Of a stretch of DNA of 64,000 nucleotides, positions 1 through 11,207 are shown piece by piece. Numbering within the stretch: position 1 is the first letter of the stretch; each line of letters opens with the position of its first letter. The stretch is from an uncultured Kiritimatiellota bacterium. GTDB taxonomy: Bacteria; Verrucomicrobiota; Kiritimatiellia; RFP12; DVOR01. Below the pieces are notes generated by a model. That model worked only from the letters and a program-made list of their open reading frames with translations, was not told the DNA's origin and did not search any database. Both the position numbers and the translations under genes were made by a program. Location: assembly GCA_944389565.1 (NCBI GenBank), contig CALXMV010000006.1:1-64000 (forward strand), written 5' to 3'.

Positions 1-113
1 GCCAACTACCGTATAGCCATCCTCTTCCATTGCGGCGCGCTTCCACACCCGACCCACTAAAAACTCTGAAGAGCCGCCACACGAACGGCAAGGGTGCCTG
101 GGGTGGGGAAATA

Positions 114-122
114 TGATATAAT
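114..122 (+). promoter_or_regulatory. Extended -10 promoter of the HAD/radical SAM operon
   Basis: TGA followed by TATAAT (117-122). Only 7 nt separate the hexamer from the ATG at 130, so the expected transcription start falls on or beside the start codon (leaderless mRNA). No convincing -35 is visible. Bases 1-113 show no gene I can support. Confidence 0.7.
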
Positions 123-129
123 ACCGGTT

Positions 130-1776
130 ATGAGACCCGCAGTTCTTTTTGACATCGATGGTACCTTGCTGCACGCGAAGGGGTTGGGGCGGCCGGCCTT
201 CGCGGAGGCCTTCCGGGAGGCCTACGGCGTGGCGGCGGACGTGGAGCATGTCTCGTTCGTCGGCGCCACGGACACCGCCGTCATCCGCGCGCTCGCCAAG
301 GCCAACGGTGTCGCCTCGCCGCCCGACCGCGAGGAGCGCTTCTTCATCGAGCTGACCAAGCGGCTGGAGCCCAGGCTGGCGGCCGGGCCGTTGCACGTCT
401 ATCCGGGCGTCCGCGCGTTCCTGGAGGCGCTCCATGCGCAGGGCTATGTGCTGGGGGTGGTCACGGGCAACATCCGCCCCATCGCCTGGGCGAAGCTCAC
501 CCACGCGGGGCTGGCGGATCTCTTCGACTTCGGCGCGTACGCGAGCGACCACCATGACCGCGACGCGCTGGCGCGGTTGGCGTGCGAGCGCGCCCGCGCG
601 CTCGGCGCCGAGGCGAGGGCCTTGGTGGGCGACACCCCCAAGGACGTCCAGGCCGCGCACGCCGCGGGGCTCCCCTGCCTGGCGGTGACAACCGGCTGGG
701 TGGACGCCCCCACCCTGCAGGCCGCCGGGGCCGATGCCCTGACGCCGGGGTTTGCTGACCTGCCGGCCGCGTTGTCCGCCTTGGCGGGGCTGACGGGGAT
801 CCCGGTGCCCGGGCCGTTGCCCATCCGCGTCTTGGCCTGGGAGCTGACCCGCCGATGCCCGATGGCCTGCCGCCATTGCCGCGGGGCCGCCCGCGACGCC
901 ACCTACGCGGACGAACTCACCACCGACGAGTGCCTGAGGATGCTCGATCGCCTCGCCGCGGCTTGCCCGGAGCGCAAGCCCATGCTGATCCTGACCGGCG
1001 GCGAGCCGATGTTCCGCGACGACCTGGAGCAGATCGCCCGCCATGCCACCGCGCGAGGCTTCGCCTCGGTCCTGGCGCCGTGCGGGCGCTTCGCCGACGC
1101 CGAGCGACTGGGGGCGCTCAAGGCCGCGGGGATCCGCGCGCTCTCCATCAGCGTCGACGGGCCCGACGCGGCGACGCACGACGCGTTCCGCGGGGTGCCC
1201 GGGGCATTCGCGGTCGCGCTCGACGCCATGGCCGCCGCACGCGCGGTGGGGATGCCCTTCCAGGTCAATCACACCGTGACCCGCGCCGGAATCGGCAATC
1301 TCCGCGCCATGCGCGATTTCGCCCTGGCCCAAGGGGCCACGCGGCTGGACTGCTTCTTCCTGGTGCCGGTGGGGCGCGGCTCCGAAATCGCCGCGCAATG
1401 CCTGACCGACGCCGAGACCGAGCACGCGCTCGAAACGCTCCTGGATCTGGACGCCGAGGGTTCGCTCCCCATCCATGTCACCTGCGAGCCCCGCGTCCTG
1501 GCCGTGGCCGGCCGCCGCCCCGAGCCGCCCAAAAGCCGCCTCAACGGGTGCATGGCCGGCGCGGGATTCTGTTTCCTCTCCCACACCGGGCGCCTCCAGC
1601 CCTGCGGGTTCCACGAGGCCGACGGCGGCAACATCCGCGACTTCGGGCTCGACCTCGCCGCCGCCTACCGCGCCAGCCCGCTCTTCCGGAATCTCCGCGG
1701 CGGCCCACGATGCCTCGCGCGGGAGGTCTTCGCGCGGGAAACGATTTTCTCAGAAAACGAAAGGATGCAACCATGA
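130..1776 (+). CDS. HAD-family phosphatase fused to radical SAM (SPASM-like) enzyme
   Basis: One uninterrupted frame of 548 aa holds two enzymes. Residues 1 to ~225 are a HAD hydrolase of the phosphoglycolate-phosphatase type: DIDGTLL is the nucleophile motif, VTGN lies near residue 110, and GDTPKDVQAAHAAG is the acidic motif. Residues ~235-535 are a radical SAM enzyme: CPMACRHC (C243, C247, C250) should bind the 4Fe-4S cluster, followed by LTGGEPM. A SPASM-like tail has C474, C481 and C492 and resembles the AhbD/NirJ-like heme-pathway or peptide-maturase group, but the protein stops soon after one more Cys, so the usual last cysteine ligands are missing. The ATG at 130 is chosen because a -10 box ends 7 nt before it; an in-frame GTG at 94 lies upstream of that box. 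The stop overlaps the next gene by 4 bp (ATGA). Substrate unknown. Confidence 0.85.
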   Translation: MRPAVLFDIDGTLLHAKGLGRPAFAEAFREAYGVAADVEHVSFVGATDTAVIRALAKANGVASPPDREERFFIELTKRLEPRLAAGPLHVYPGVRAFLEALHAQGYVLGVVTGNIRPIAWAKLTHAGLADLFDFGAYASDHHDRDALARLACERARALGAEARALVGDTPKDVQAAHAAGLPCLAVTTGWVDAPTLQAAGADALTPGFADLPAALSALAGLTGIPVPGPLPIRVLAWELTRRCPMACRHCRGAARDATYADELTTDECLRMLDRLAAACPERKPMLILTGGEPMFRDDLEQIARHATARGFASVLAPCGRFADAERLGALKAAGIRALSISVDGPDAATHDAFRGVPGAFAVALDAMAAARAVGMPFQVNHTVTRAGIGNLRAMRDFALAQGATRLDCFFLVPVGRGSEIAAQCLTDAETEHALETLLDLDAEGSLPIHVTCEPRVLAVAGRRPEPPKSRLNGCMAGAGFCFLSHTGRLQPCGFHEADGGNIRDFGLDLAAAYRASPLFRNLRGGPRCLAREVFARETIFSENERMQP

Positions 1777-2570
1777 AAGTGTGTTTAATCGGCCCCTTGG
1801 TGGGCGACTTGTGTGGCGTGCCGTATGAGTTCAACCCGCAGCGCGACGCCTCACGCATCGACCTCAACCACCCCTATCGCTCGCTCTCGGACGATTCGGT
1901 GCTGACCCTCGCCGTGGCGAAGGCGATCCTGGAGCGCCGCCCTTACGGGGATGCCATCTTCGACCTGGCGCAACGCTATCCCCTCGCCGGCTTCGGGGGA
2001 ATGTTCAACCAACTCTGGGTGAAGCAGCGCAACCCGCGCCCGTACAACAGCTACGGGAACGGCGCGGCCATGCGCGTGGCGCCCGTGGGATGGGCCTTCA
2101 ACACGGTGGAAGACGTGCTGCGTGAGGCGGAGGCCTCCGCGGCCTGCTCGCACAACCACCCCAAAGGCATCGCCATCGCGCAGGCCACGGCCTTGGCCAT
2201 CTTCCTGGCGCGCAAGGGCCAGGACAAGGACGCGATCCGCGCGGCGCTGACGCAACGCTTCGGCTTCACGCTCGGGCGTTCGCTCCCGGAAATCCGCGAG
2301 CAGGCGGCGCTCGACGGCTTTGACGAGACGTGGAAATCCGTCCCGCTGGCCATCGACGTCTTCCTCGCCACCGACTCGTTCGAGGAGTGCCTGCTCCAAG
2401 CCATCGCGCTGGGGTGCGACGCGGACACCCAGGCCGACATCGCCTGTGCCATCGCCGAGGCCTATTACGGCGTGGACGACCGCTGGGTGACGATGCTCCG
2501 TCCCTTCCTGGACGACACGCAGGCGGACATCCTGCTCGCCTTCTGCGAGAAGTTCGGCGTCGAGGCGTGA
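1773..2570 (+). CDS. ADP-ribosylglycohydrolase (DraG/ARH) family protein
   Basis: The product is 265 aa, near the short end for the family. Family hallmarks are visible in order: GDLCGVPYE near the N-terminus, SDDSVLTLAVA (the place of the metal-binding TDDT motif), NGAAMRVAPVGW, SHNHPKG, and near the end CDADTQADIACAIAEAYYG, which matches the D-x-D-T metal-site region. The family removes ADP-ribose from proteins or small molecules using two Mg ions. It is translationally coupled to the HAD/radical SAM gene by an ATGA overlap. The coupling suggests a shared process, but the substrate cannot be read from sequence. Confidence 0.85.
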   Translation: MKVCLIGPLVGDLCGVPYEFNPQRDASRIDLNHPYRSLSDDSVLTLAVAKAILERRPYGDAIFDLAQRYPLAGFGGMFNQLWVKQRNPRPYNSYGNGAAMRVAPVGWAFNTVEDVLREAEASAACSHNHPKGIAIAQATALAIFLARKGQDKDAIRAALTQRFGFTLGRSLPEIREQAALDGFDETWKSVPLAIDVFLATDSFEECLLQAIALGCDADTQADIACAIAEAYYGVDDRWVTMLRPFLDDTQADILLAFCEKFGVEA

Positions 2571-2587
2571 CCCACACGGCCGAGCAT

Positions 2588-3913
2588 ATGCGGATGATGC
2601 GTGAGGCCCCCGTGCGGGGCCTCATTCTCCGTCTCGCCCTGCCGACCGTGGCAAGCATGCTCATCACCGCCTTCTACAACGTGGCCGACGCCTGGTTCGT
2701 GGGGCGGCTCGACACGCAGAGCGTGGCGGCCGTGGGCGTGGCCTTCCCCGCGATGGCCATCATCCAGGCCATGGGGTTCTTCTTCGGGCACGGCTCCGGC
2801 AACACCTTGGCGCGGATGCTTGGCGCGGGGGACCGCCACGGCGCGCGCCGCATGGCGGCCGTGGGCGTCGTCTGCTCCGCGCTCGCCGGGTGCGCCTTGG
2901 CCGCGATCGGCCTGGCGGCCCTGCGCCCCATGGCCTTGGCGATGGGCGCCACCCCCACCATCCTGCCCTACGCGGAGCCTTACCTGGCCGTGGTGCTCCT
3001 CGGGGCGCCCTTCATGTGCGCGGCGCTGACGCTGAACAACCAATTGCGCTTTCAGGGAAAGGCCGCGCTTGCGATGGTCGGCATCATCTCCGGCGCGGCG
3101 CTCAACTGCCTGCTCGACCCGCTCTTCATCTTCGTCTTCGGGTGGGGCGTCACCGGCGCGGCGGCCGCCACGGCCATCGGGCAGGCGGTCAGCCTGGCGT
3201 TGCTCTGGTGGCTCAATCGCCGCCACGGCGTGGTGCCCGTGCGCCTGCGTGCCTTCGCCCCGACGCGCGCGGCCTTGGGCGAGATCGTGCGTGGGGGATC
3301 GCCCTCGCTCTTCCGGCAGGGGCTCGGGTGCGTGGCCACGGCCGCGCTCAACCACGCCGCCGGCCCCTACGGCGACGCGGCCATCGCCGGCATGAGTATC
3401 GTCACGCGCCTGGCGCAATTCGTCGGTTCGGCGTTGATCGGCTTGGGGCAGGGGTTCCAGCCGGTCTGCGCCTTCGCCTATGGCGCGCGGCTATGGCGCA
3501 GGGTCTATGACGGATTTGTCTTCTTGGCAGGTCTGGGCGGCGGCTTCCTGGCCACCGTCGCGGTGGTTTGTTGGCTGTGGGCGCCGGAGGTCGTGGCGCT
3601 TTTCCAGACCGGCGACGCGGAGGTCGTGCGGATCGGCGCGAACGCCCTGCGCTGGCAGATGGCCACGCTCGTGCTCTCCGCCTGGATCGTCCCCTGCAAC
3701 ATGATGATGCAGGCCATCCGCAAGCCTATCCGCGCCTCCCTGCTCGCCGCCTCCCGCCAAGGGCTGTGTTTCCTCCCGTCCATCGCGCTCCTGCCGATGG
3801 CGTTCGGGCTTGCCGGCGTCGAGGCCGCGCAAGCCGTCGCCGACGTGCTCGCCGCGGCGTTGGCGGTCCCGCTCACCCTCCCCACCCTCCGCGCCCTTCG
3901 TCGGGCGCGCTGA
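2588..3913 (+). CDS. MATE family multidrug/Na+ efflux protein
   Basis: The 441-aa product is an integral membrane protein with about 12 hydrophobic helices and the two-fold MatE layout. The N-terminal signature is clear: LPTVASMLITAFYNVADAWFVGRL, here split only for reading, precedes VGVAFP. MATE proteins export cationic drugs or metabolites against Na+ or H+ gradients. ATG 2588 is used; an in-frame GTG at 2567 overlaps the previous stop (GTGA) and would add 7 residues and couple translation. Neither start has a strong Shine-Dalgarno sequence. Third gene of the operon; ends at a bidirectional terminator. The cargo may relate to the upstream radical SAM product, but this is speculation. Confidence 0.9.
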   Translation: MRMMREAPVRGLILRLALPTVASMLITAFYNVADAWFVGRLDTQSVAAVGVAFPAMAIIQAMGFFFGHGSGNTLARMLGAGDRHGARRMAAVGVVCSALAGCALAAIGLAALRPMALAMGATPTILPYAEPYLAVVLLGAPFMCAALTLNNQLRFQGKAALAMVGIISGAALNCLLDPLFIFVFGWGVTGAAAATAIGQAVSLALLWWLNRRHGVVPVRLRAFAPTRAALGEIVRGGSPSLFRQGLGCVATAALNHAAGPYGDAAIAGMSIVTRLAQFVGSALIGLGQGFQPVCAFAYGARLWRRVYDGFVFLAGLGGGFLATVAVVCWLWAPEVVALFQTGDAEVVRIGANALRWQMATLVLSAWIVPCNMMMQAIRKPIRASLLAASRQGLCFLPSIALLPMAFGLAGVEAAQAVADVLAAALAVPLTLPTLRALRRAR

Positions 3914-3921
3914 ACGAAACA

Positions 3922-3954
3922 AAAAAAGCCCCCGCGGTCGCGGGGGCTTTTGGA
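3922..3954. terminator. Bidirectional rho-independent terminator
   Basis: A GC-rich stem (CCCCCGCG / CGCGGGGG around GT) is flanked by an A-run on the left and a T-run on the right. It sits between the convergent MATE gene and ileS and can serve both. Confidence 0.85.
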
Positions 3955-3964
3955 GCGTATCGTC

Positions 3965-6900
3965 TCACTTGGCATCGATGAGCAGGCGGGTCTCATGCCC
4001 GTTGAGGTCAATCGGGTCACCCACGGGATCGCCGAGGATGAGCGCGTCTCCCTGGGTCTCCTCCAAGATGAAGTCCTGCCATTCGGTAAGCGCGGCCGCG
4101 AGCTCGTCGTCCGCGCCGACGATGATGTCGATGCGTTGCGTGACGTCGAGATCCGCCTCCTTGCGGAACGCCTGGACGCGGGAGACGAATTCGCGGACAA
4201 GCCCTTCGGCGATGAGCGCGGGGGAGAGATCCGTCTGAAGGGCGACGACGACGTTCTCCTCGGCGGCGACGACCAGCCCTTCGCGGGGCTGACGCCGGAT
4301 GACGACGTCCGCGGGGGCAAGAGTGGCCTTCTCGCCTTGGAGGTCGAAGGCGACGTCCTCGCCACGGGCGAGCGCGGCGGCATCGGCGGCCGGAAGCGCG
4401 GCGATGGCGGCGGCGACGGCCTTCATGCGGGCGCCGAAGCGGGGGCCCAGGCGCTTGAAGTCCGCCTTGAGCGAGAGCGTGGCGAGGTCGGTCTCGTCGG
4501 GGGTGATCACGAGTTGCTTGACGTTGAGCTCGTCCTGGACGAGGTCGGCATAGCCGGCGAGCGCGTCACGGACGGCCTTGTCAGCGGAGGCGACACGGAT
4601 GGCGGCAAGCGGCTGACGCACCTTGAGGTCCTCATCGGTGCGGAGCTGACGCCCCAGGCGGACAACGCGCTGGACGAGCGCCATGTCGGCCTCGAGCGCA
4701 TGGTCGCGGGCGGCGGCGTTGGCGACGGGGAAATCGCAGAGATGGACGGACTCCGGATCGCCGGCGCCCTTGAGGTTGCGGTAGATTTGCTCCGCGATGA
4801 AGGGGCAGAAAGGCGCGGCGACCTTGGAGAGCTGGACGAGGACGTAGCGGAGCGTGCGATAGGCGCGGCGCTTGTCGGCATCGTCCTCGCTTTTCCAGAA
4901 GCGACGGCGGGAGCGGCGGATATACCAGTTGGTGAGGTCGTCGACGAAGGCGACGAAGGGGCGGACGGCGCGCTGAAGGTCGTAGGCATCGAGCGCGGCG
5001 GTGACGTCCGCGACGAGCGTTTCCATGGAGGAGACGATCCAACGGTCGAGGACGTTCGGGGAGTCGGGGGTGGCGACGTCGGGCTCGTCAAACACGTCGG
5101 CGTTGGCATACGTGACAAAGAAGGCGTAGGCATTCCACCACGGGATCAGCAGGTCGCGAAGGATCTGGCGGACGCCGTTCTCGGAGAAGCGGAGGTTTTC
5201 CGCGCGGACGACGGGGGAATTGACGAGGTAGAGGCGGAGGGCGTCGGCGCCATAGGTATCGATGACGGTCTTGGGGTCGGGATAGTTTTTGAGGCGCTTG
5301 GACATCTTCTTGCCGTCCTCGGCAAGCACGAGGCCATTGACGATGACGTTGCGATACGGCGCCTTCCCGAAAAGGAGCGTGCCCAGGACAAGCAAGGTGT
5401 AGAACCAGCCGCGGGTCTGGTCGAGCCCCTCGGCGATGAAGTCCGCGGGGAAGAAATCGTCGAGCGGCCTGTCGGAGAAGGGGTAGTGCTGCTGGGCGTA
5501 AGGCATGGAGCCGGACTCGAACCAGCAGTCGAGCACCTCGGGCGTGCGCCGATAGGTCTTGCCGTCGCGCCGGATGAGGATCTTGTCGATGAAATGCTTG
5601 TGCAGGTCGGTGACCTTCTGGCCGGAGAGCGCCTCCAGCTCGGCCACGGAGCCGACGCAGATCATGTCGTTGGGGTCGGCCTCGTTGACCCAGACGGGGA
5701 GGCAGGAGCCCCAGAAACGGTTGCGGGAGATGTTCCAATCCTTCGCGTCGCGCAGCCAGTTCCCGAAGCGGTTGGAGCCCACGGCATCGGGCGTCCAATG
5801 GACGGTGGCGTTGTTGGCGACGAGCCGGTCGTGGAGATCCTCGACGCGGACATACCAGGCGTCGATGGCGCGGTAGATGAGCGGCGTGTCGGTGCGGTCG
5901 CAGAAGGGGTAGCTGTGGACGATCGTGGCCTGATGGACGAGCTTGCCGGCTTCCTTGAGCGCCTTGATGATTTCCTTGTCGCAATCCTTGCAGAAGCGTC
6001 CGCGCCAAGGCTCGGGGATCGGCGCGGTAAAGGCGCACGACTCGTCGAAGGGATCCTGCAAGGCGATGCCGGCGGCGGCGCACACGCGGAAGTCATCCTC
6101 GCCGTAAGCCGGGGAGTTGTGGACCAAGCCAGTACCGTCCTCGGTCGAGACGTAGGCGTCATTGAGCACCACGAAAGCGTTCGCGGCGTCCTTGTAGTAA
6201 GGGAAGATGGGCTCGTAGCGGATGCCTTTGAGGTCGGAGCCCTTAAAGCGCTCCACGATCTCGGGTGCCGATTTCCCGAAGACGGCTTTCAGGCGCGCCT
6301 CGGCAAGGATGTAGACATCGCCCTCCTCGTCGCGGGCGGCGACGTAGTCGATGTCCGGCCCGGCGCAGATGGCCATGTTGGTGAGGAGCGTCCAGGGCGT
6401 GGTCGTCCAGATCAGCAGGTAAGCCGGCGCGTCGCCCCAAGCGGCATGCGCCCCCTCGACGACGCGGCAACGCACCGTCACGGCGGGATCCTGGACATCC
6501 TTGTAGTTGCTGCCGGCCTCGAAGTTGGAAAGCGGCGTGGAAAGCTTCCAGGAATAGGGCATGATGCGGTGGCTCTTGTAGATCCGCCCCTGCTCCCAAA
6601 GTTGCTTGAAGGCCCACCACACGCTCTCCATGAAGGCCGGCTGCATCGTCTTGTAGTCGTTGTCGAAGTCGACCCAGCGCCCCATGCGCGTGACCGTCTC
6701 ACGCCATTGCGAGACGTAACGAAGCACCATCGAGCGGCACTGCTCGTTGAAGGCCTCGACCCCAAGGCGGCGGATCTCGTGCGCCCCGCTCACGCCCAGC
6801 GCATCCTGCGCAAGCGCCTCGATGGGCAACCCATGGCAATCCCAGCCGAACCGCCGCTCCACGTACTTCCCGCGCATGGTCTGGTAGCGCGGGATGATAT

Positions 6901-7096
6901 CCTTGATGGTGCCGGCGAGCAGATGGCCGTAATGCGGGAGCCCGGTGGCGAAGGGCGGGCCGTCGTAGAACCGGAAAACGGGGGCGCCGCGCCGACGCGC
7001 GAGACTCTTGGCGAACGTGTCCTCCGCCGCCCATTGGGCGAGCGTGGCTTCCTCATTCTTGGCGAAATCTGGGTGGTTTGAGACAGGGCGGAACAT
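3965..7096 (-). CDS. ileS: Isoleucyl-tRNA synthetase, type 2 (eukaryote-like)
   Basis: The 1043-aa class I synthetase has FYDGPPFATGLPHYGHL (the HIGH site as HYGH) near the N-terminus, WDCHGLPIE, the CP1 editing domain in the middle, and KMSKRLKNYPDP (KMSKS loop). The wording of these motifs and the C-terminal region without an obvious zinc finger match the eukaryote-like IleS2 class, whose members are known for low mupirocin sensitivity. It charges tRNA-Ile in the cytoplasm. GAAAGG lies 5-10 nt before ATG 7096. It is 36 bp downstream of the EIIA gene and may be co-transcribed with it. Confidence 0.97.
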   Translation of the reverse strand: MFRPVSNHPDFAKNEEATLAQWAAEDTFAKSLARRRGAPVFRFYDGPPFATGLPHYGHLLAGTIKDIIPRYQTMRGKYVERRFGWDCHGLPIEALAQDALGVSGAHEIRRLGVEAFNEQCRSMVLRYVSQWRETVTRMGRWVDFDNDYKTMQPAFMESVWWAFKQLWEQGRIYKSHRIMPYSWKLSTPLSNFEAGSNYKDVQDPAVTVRCRVVEGAHAAWGDAPAYLLIWTTTPWTLLTNMAICAGPDIDYVAARDEEGDVYILAEARLKAVFGKSAPEIVERFKGSDLKGIRYEPIFPYYKDAANAFVVLNDAYVSTEDGTGLVHNSPAYGEDDFRVCAAAGIALQDPFDESCAFTAPIPEPWRGRFCKDCDKEIIKALKEAGKLVHQATIVHSYPFCDRTDTPLIYRAIDAWYVRVEDLHDRLVANNATVHWTPDAVGSNRFGNWLRDAKDWNISRNRFWGSCLPVWVNEADPNDMICVGSVAELEALSGQKVTDLHKHFIDKILIRRDGKTYRRTPEVLDCWFESGSMPYAQQHYPFSDRPLDDFFPADFIAEGLDQTRGWFYTLLVLGTLLFGKAPYRNVIVNGLVLAEDGKKMSKRLKNYPDPKTVIDTYGADALRLYLVNSPVVRAENLRFSENGVRQILRDLLIPWWNAYAFFVTYANADVFDEPDVATPDSPNVLDRWIVSSMETLVADVTAALDAYDLQRAVRPFVAFVDDLTNWYIRRSRRRFWKSEDDADKRRAYRTLRYVLVQLSKVAAPFCPFIAEQIYRNLKGAGDPESVHLCDFPVANAAARDHALEADMALVQRVVRLGRQLRTDEDLKVRQPLAAIRVASADKAVRDALAGYADLVQDELNVKQLVITPDETDLATLSLKADFKRLGPRFGARMKAVAAAIAALPAADAAALARGEDVAFDLQGEKATLAPADVVIRRQPREGLVVAAEENVVVALQTDLSPALIAEGLVREFVSRVQAFRKEADLDVTQRIDIIVGADDELAAALTEWQDFILEETQGDALILGDPVGDPIDLNGHETRLLIDAK

Positions 7097-7132
7097 GGGT
7101 GCCTTTCGGGAGAGTGATGACTGCGACGCGCC

Positions 7133-7588
7133 TCAGCCGCGGAGCACGGCCAAGACCCCCGCGCGGTCCGTGGCGTCGACGATGGCCGTGCGCTTGTCGG
7201 CGTCCATCAGCGTCAGGCAAATGGAGCTGAGGAAGGCGGTGTACCCCGCGACCACGGAGGTCGGCACCAGCATGAGGATGACGATGCGCGTGGGTTGGTC
7301 GTCCGGCGCCTCGGCGGAGAAACCATCCTTGTGGACGCCGATGGCGCAGACCAGCTCGTCGACCACCCCGGTGCGCCCGTGCGGCAGGGCGATCTCGCCG
7401 GGCATGACGGTGGAGGCCGACATCTCGCGCCGCACGACCGCCTGCTTGGCCTCTTCGCGCTTGTCCGCCGGCAACGCGCCACCCTCCACCAAAGCATCGA
7501 TCAGCTCCGCGATGACGCCGAAGATGTCCTCGCTTTTGAGGGAATTGACGACCACCGCGCGGTCCAACATCGAATCGAAAGTGTCCAT
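7133..7588 (-). CDS. PTS EIIA domain protein, fructose/nitrogen type (PtsN-like)
   Basis: A 151-aa single-domain EIIA. The phospho-acceptor His lies in GEIALPHGRT, with the family's following region VPTS..AGYTAFLSSI. PtsN-like stand-alone EIIA proteins usually regulate potassium, nitrogen or stress responses rather than transport sugar; no EIIB, EIIC, EI or HPr gene is in the window. ATG 7588 is preferred over 7606 because AAAGGAACG lies about 10 nt before it and the upstream ATG would include the ribosome binding site. It starts 19 bp after the aminotransferase gene, so the two are probably co-transcribed. Confidence 0.88.
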   Translation of the reverse strand: MDTFDSMLDRAVVVNSLKSEDIFGVIAELIDALVEGGALPADKREEAKQAVVRREMSASTVMPGEIALPHGRTGVVDELVCAIGVHKDGFSAEAPDDQPTRIVILMLVPTSVVAGYTAFLSSICLTLMDADKRTAIVDATDRAGVLAVLRG

Positions 7589-7607
7589 GAGACGTTCCTT
7601 TGCCAAA

Positions 7608-8576
7608 TCACGAATAGCGGACGCGCAGTTGATCGTTATGGAGGATGTCCTCGGCCAGGAGCGCGTCCAACGTCCGACCGATGGGCCCGGGCCGACCGTC
7701 GGCGACGGGCCGCCCCTCCCACTCCACCGCGGACGCCACGTTCAGCGTGGTGCCCACAACAAGAATCTCACGGGCCTCGCCCAGTTCCGCCACGCGGATC
7801 GGGCGGAAGACGACCCCCCGCAAACGTCCCTCGGCGACCTCGCGCTGGGCCAGCTCCGCCACGCGTAGCATCGTGGTCCCGGCGAGCACGGCATCCAGCG
7901 GCGGGAACGCGAGCGTCCCGCCCTTGGAGACGATGCCGACGTTTTCGGTGGCGCTCTCGGTGATATGCCCGGAGGCATCCGCGCCGACCGTGAAGTCCAC
8001 GCCCCACGCCTCCGCCTCCATGCGCATGAGGACGTTCTGGATGTAATTGCAGGTCTTGGCCGTGGCGAAATCCGGGTGTTTCGGCGGCACGGCGCTCAGC
8101 CGGAGGCGCGCGCCCCGCGGGTGGGTCTCCATGAAAGGCCTCCCCGCGCCATAGACCAGCACGTAGAGCGCGGTCCCCACGCATTCGCCGGGGGAGACCC
8201 CCATCCCGCCGGGGCCGCGACTGAGCACCACGCGCACCGCGCACTCGGGCTGAGCCGCCTCCGCCAGCACCTCCAGCACCTTCGCGCGGAGCGCCTCCGG
8301 CCCGTGCCGGAAGGAGAGCCCCACCTGATACGCGCTGCGTTGGAGCCGCAGGAGGTGGGCATCCAGGTTGTAGACCGCGCCCCCCACGCACTTCATCGTC
8401 TCGAAGACCCCGTCGCCGCGATGCGTCAGATGATCGTCAAAGGGGATGACCATGAGCGCGGGGTCGCGGGTGCAGGCATCCCAGAGGCTGGAGTAAAAAA
8501 GATGGTAAGGCACACGCCCCGGGTGACGGGCCGTGCGCAACGTCTCGACGAATCTCTCGGGCTCTATCGCTTTCAC
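7608..8576 (-). CDS. Class IV PLP aminotransferase (BCAT / aminodeoxychorismate lyase family)
   Basis: About 322 aa of fold type IV PLP enzyme. HRGDGVFETMK is the substrate-side motif, the PLP lysine should be in ATAKTCNYIQNVLM, and ITESATENVGIV follows the family's phosphate-binding pattern. The family includes branched-chain aminotransferases, D-amino-acid transaminases and 4-amino-4-deoxychorismate lyase; the sequence alone does not let me choose. Start: a -10-like TGGTATGCT ends 9 nt before GTG 8576, whereas the longer ATG start (8597) lies upstream of that box. GTG 8576 is therefore proposed with moderate confidence; a start further inside is possible. Confidence 0.82.
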   Translation of the reverse strand: MKAIEPERFVETLRTARHPGRVPYHLFYSSLWDACTRDPALMVIPFDDHLTHRGDGVFETMKCVGGAVYNLDAHLLRLQRSAYQVGLSFRHGPEALRAKVLEVLAEAAQPECAVRVVLSRGPGGMGVSPGECVGTALYVLVYGAGRPFMETHPRGARLRLSAVPPKHPDFATAKTCNYIQNVLMRMEAEAWGVDFTVGADASGHITESATENVGIVSKGGTLAFPPLDAVLAGTTMLRVAELAQREVAEGRLRGVVFRPIRVAELGEAREILVVGTTLNVASAVEWEGRPVADGRPGPIGRTLDALLAEDILHNDQLRVRYS

Positions 8577-8585
8577 ACCGTTCTT

Positions 8586-8594
8586 AGCATACCA
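8586..8594 (-). promoter_or_regulatory. Extended -10 promoter of the aminotransferase gene
   Basis: TGG-TATGCT on the minus strand, ending 9 nt before GTG 8576. Same TGnTATnnT form as other promoters here; near-leaderless transcript predicted. Confidence 0.5.
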
Positions 8595-8624
8595 CATCCC
8601 ATGCCGCGCCGCACGGGTTATTTC

Positions 8625-11111
<2,487 letters not shown>

Positions 11112-11149
11112 TCAACCGGGCCCAAGGCCCCAAAACCTAAATCGCCTTT

Positions 11150-11158
11150 ATTATAGCA
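11150..11158 (-). promoter_or_regulatory. Extended -10 promoter of gyrB
   Basis: TGC-TATAAT on the minus strand, about 48 nt before the gyrB ATG. A perfect -10 hexamer with the TGn extension. Confidence 0.75.
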
Positions 11159-11207
11159 AAATCCCGCGGCCCATGCGAGCCACCCCCGCCGGCGGAAGGC
11201 GCGGGGT

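Noticed and set aside
3950-7081. A 1043-codon open frame on the plus strand exactly antisense to ileS
   Set aside because: It mirrors ileS codon for codon, has no family motifs, and arises from the GC-rich third positions of the real gene. The same holds for other long antisense frames opposite gyrB, glyQS, murA, pflB and the GH2 gene.
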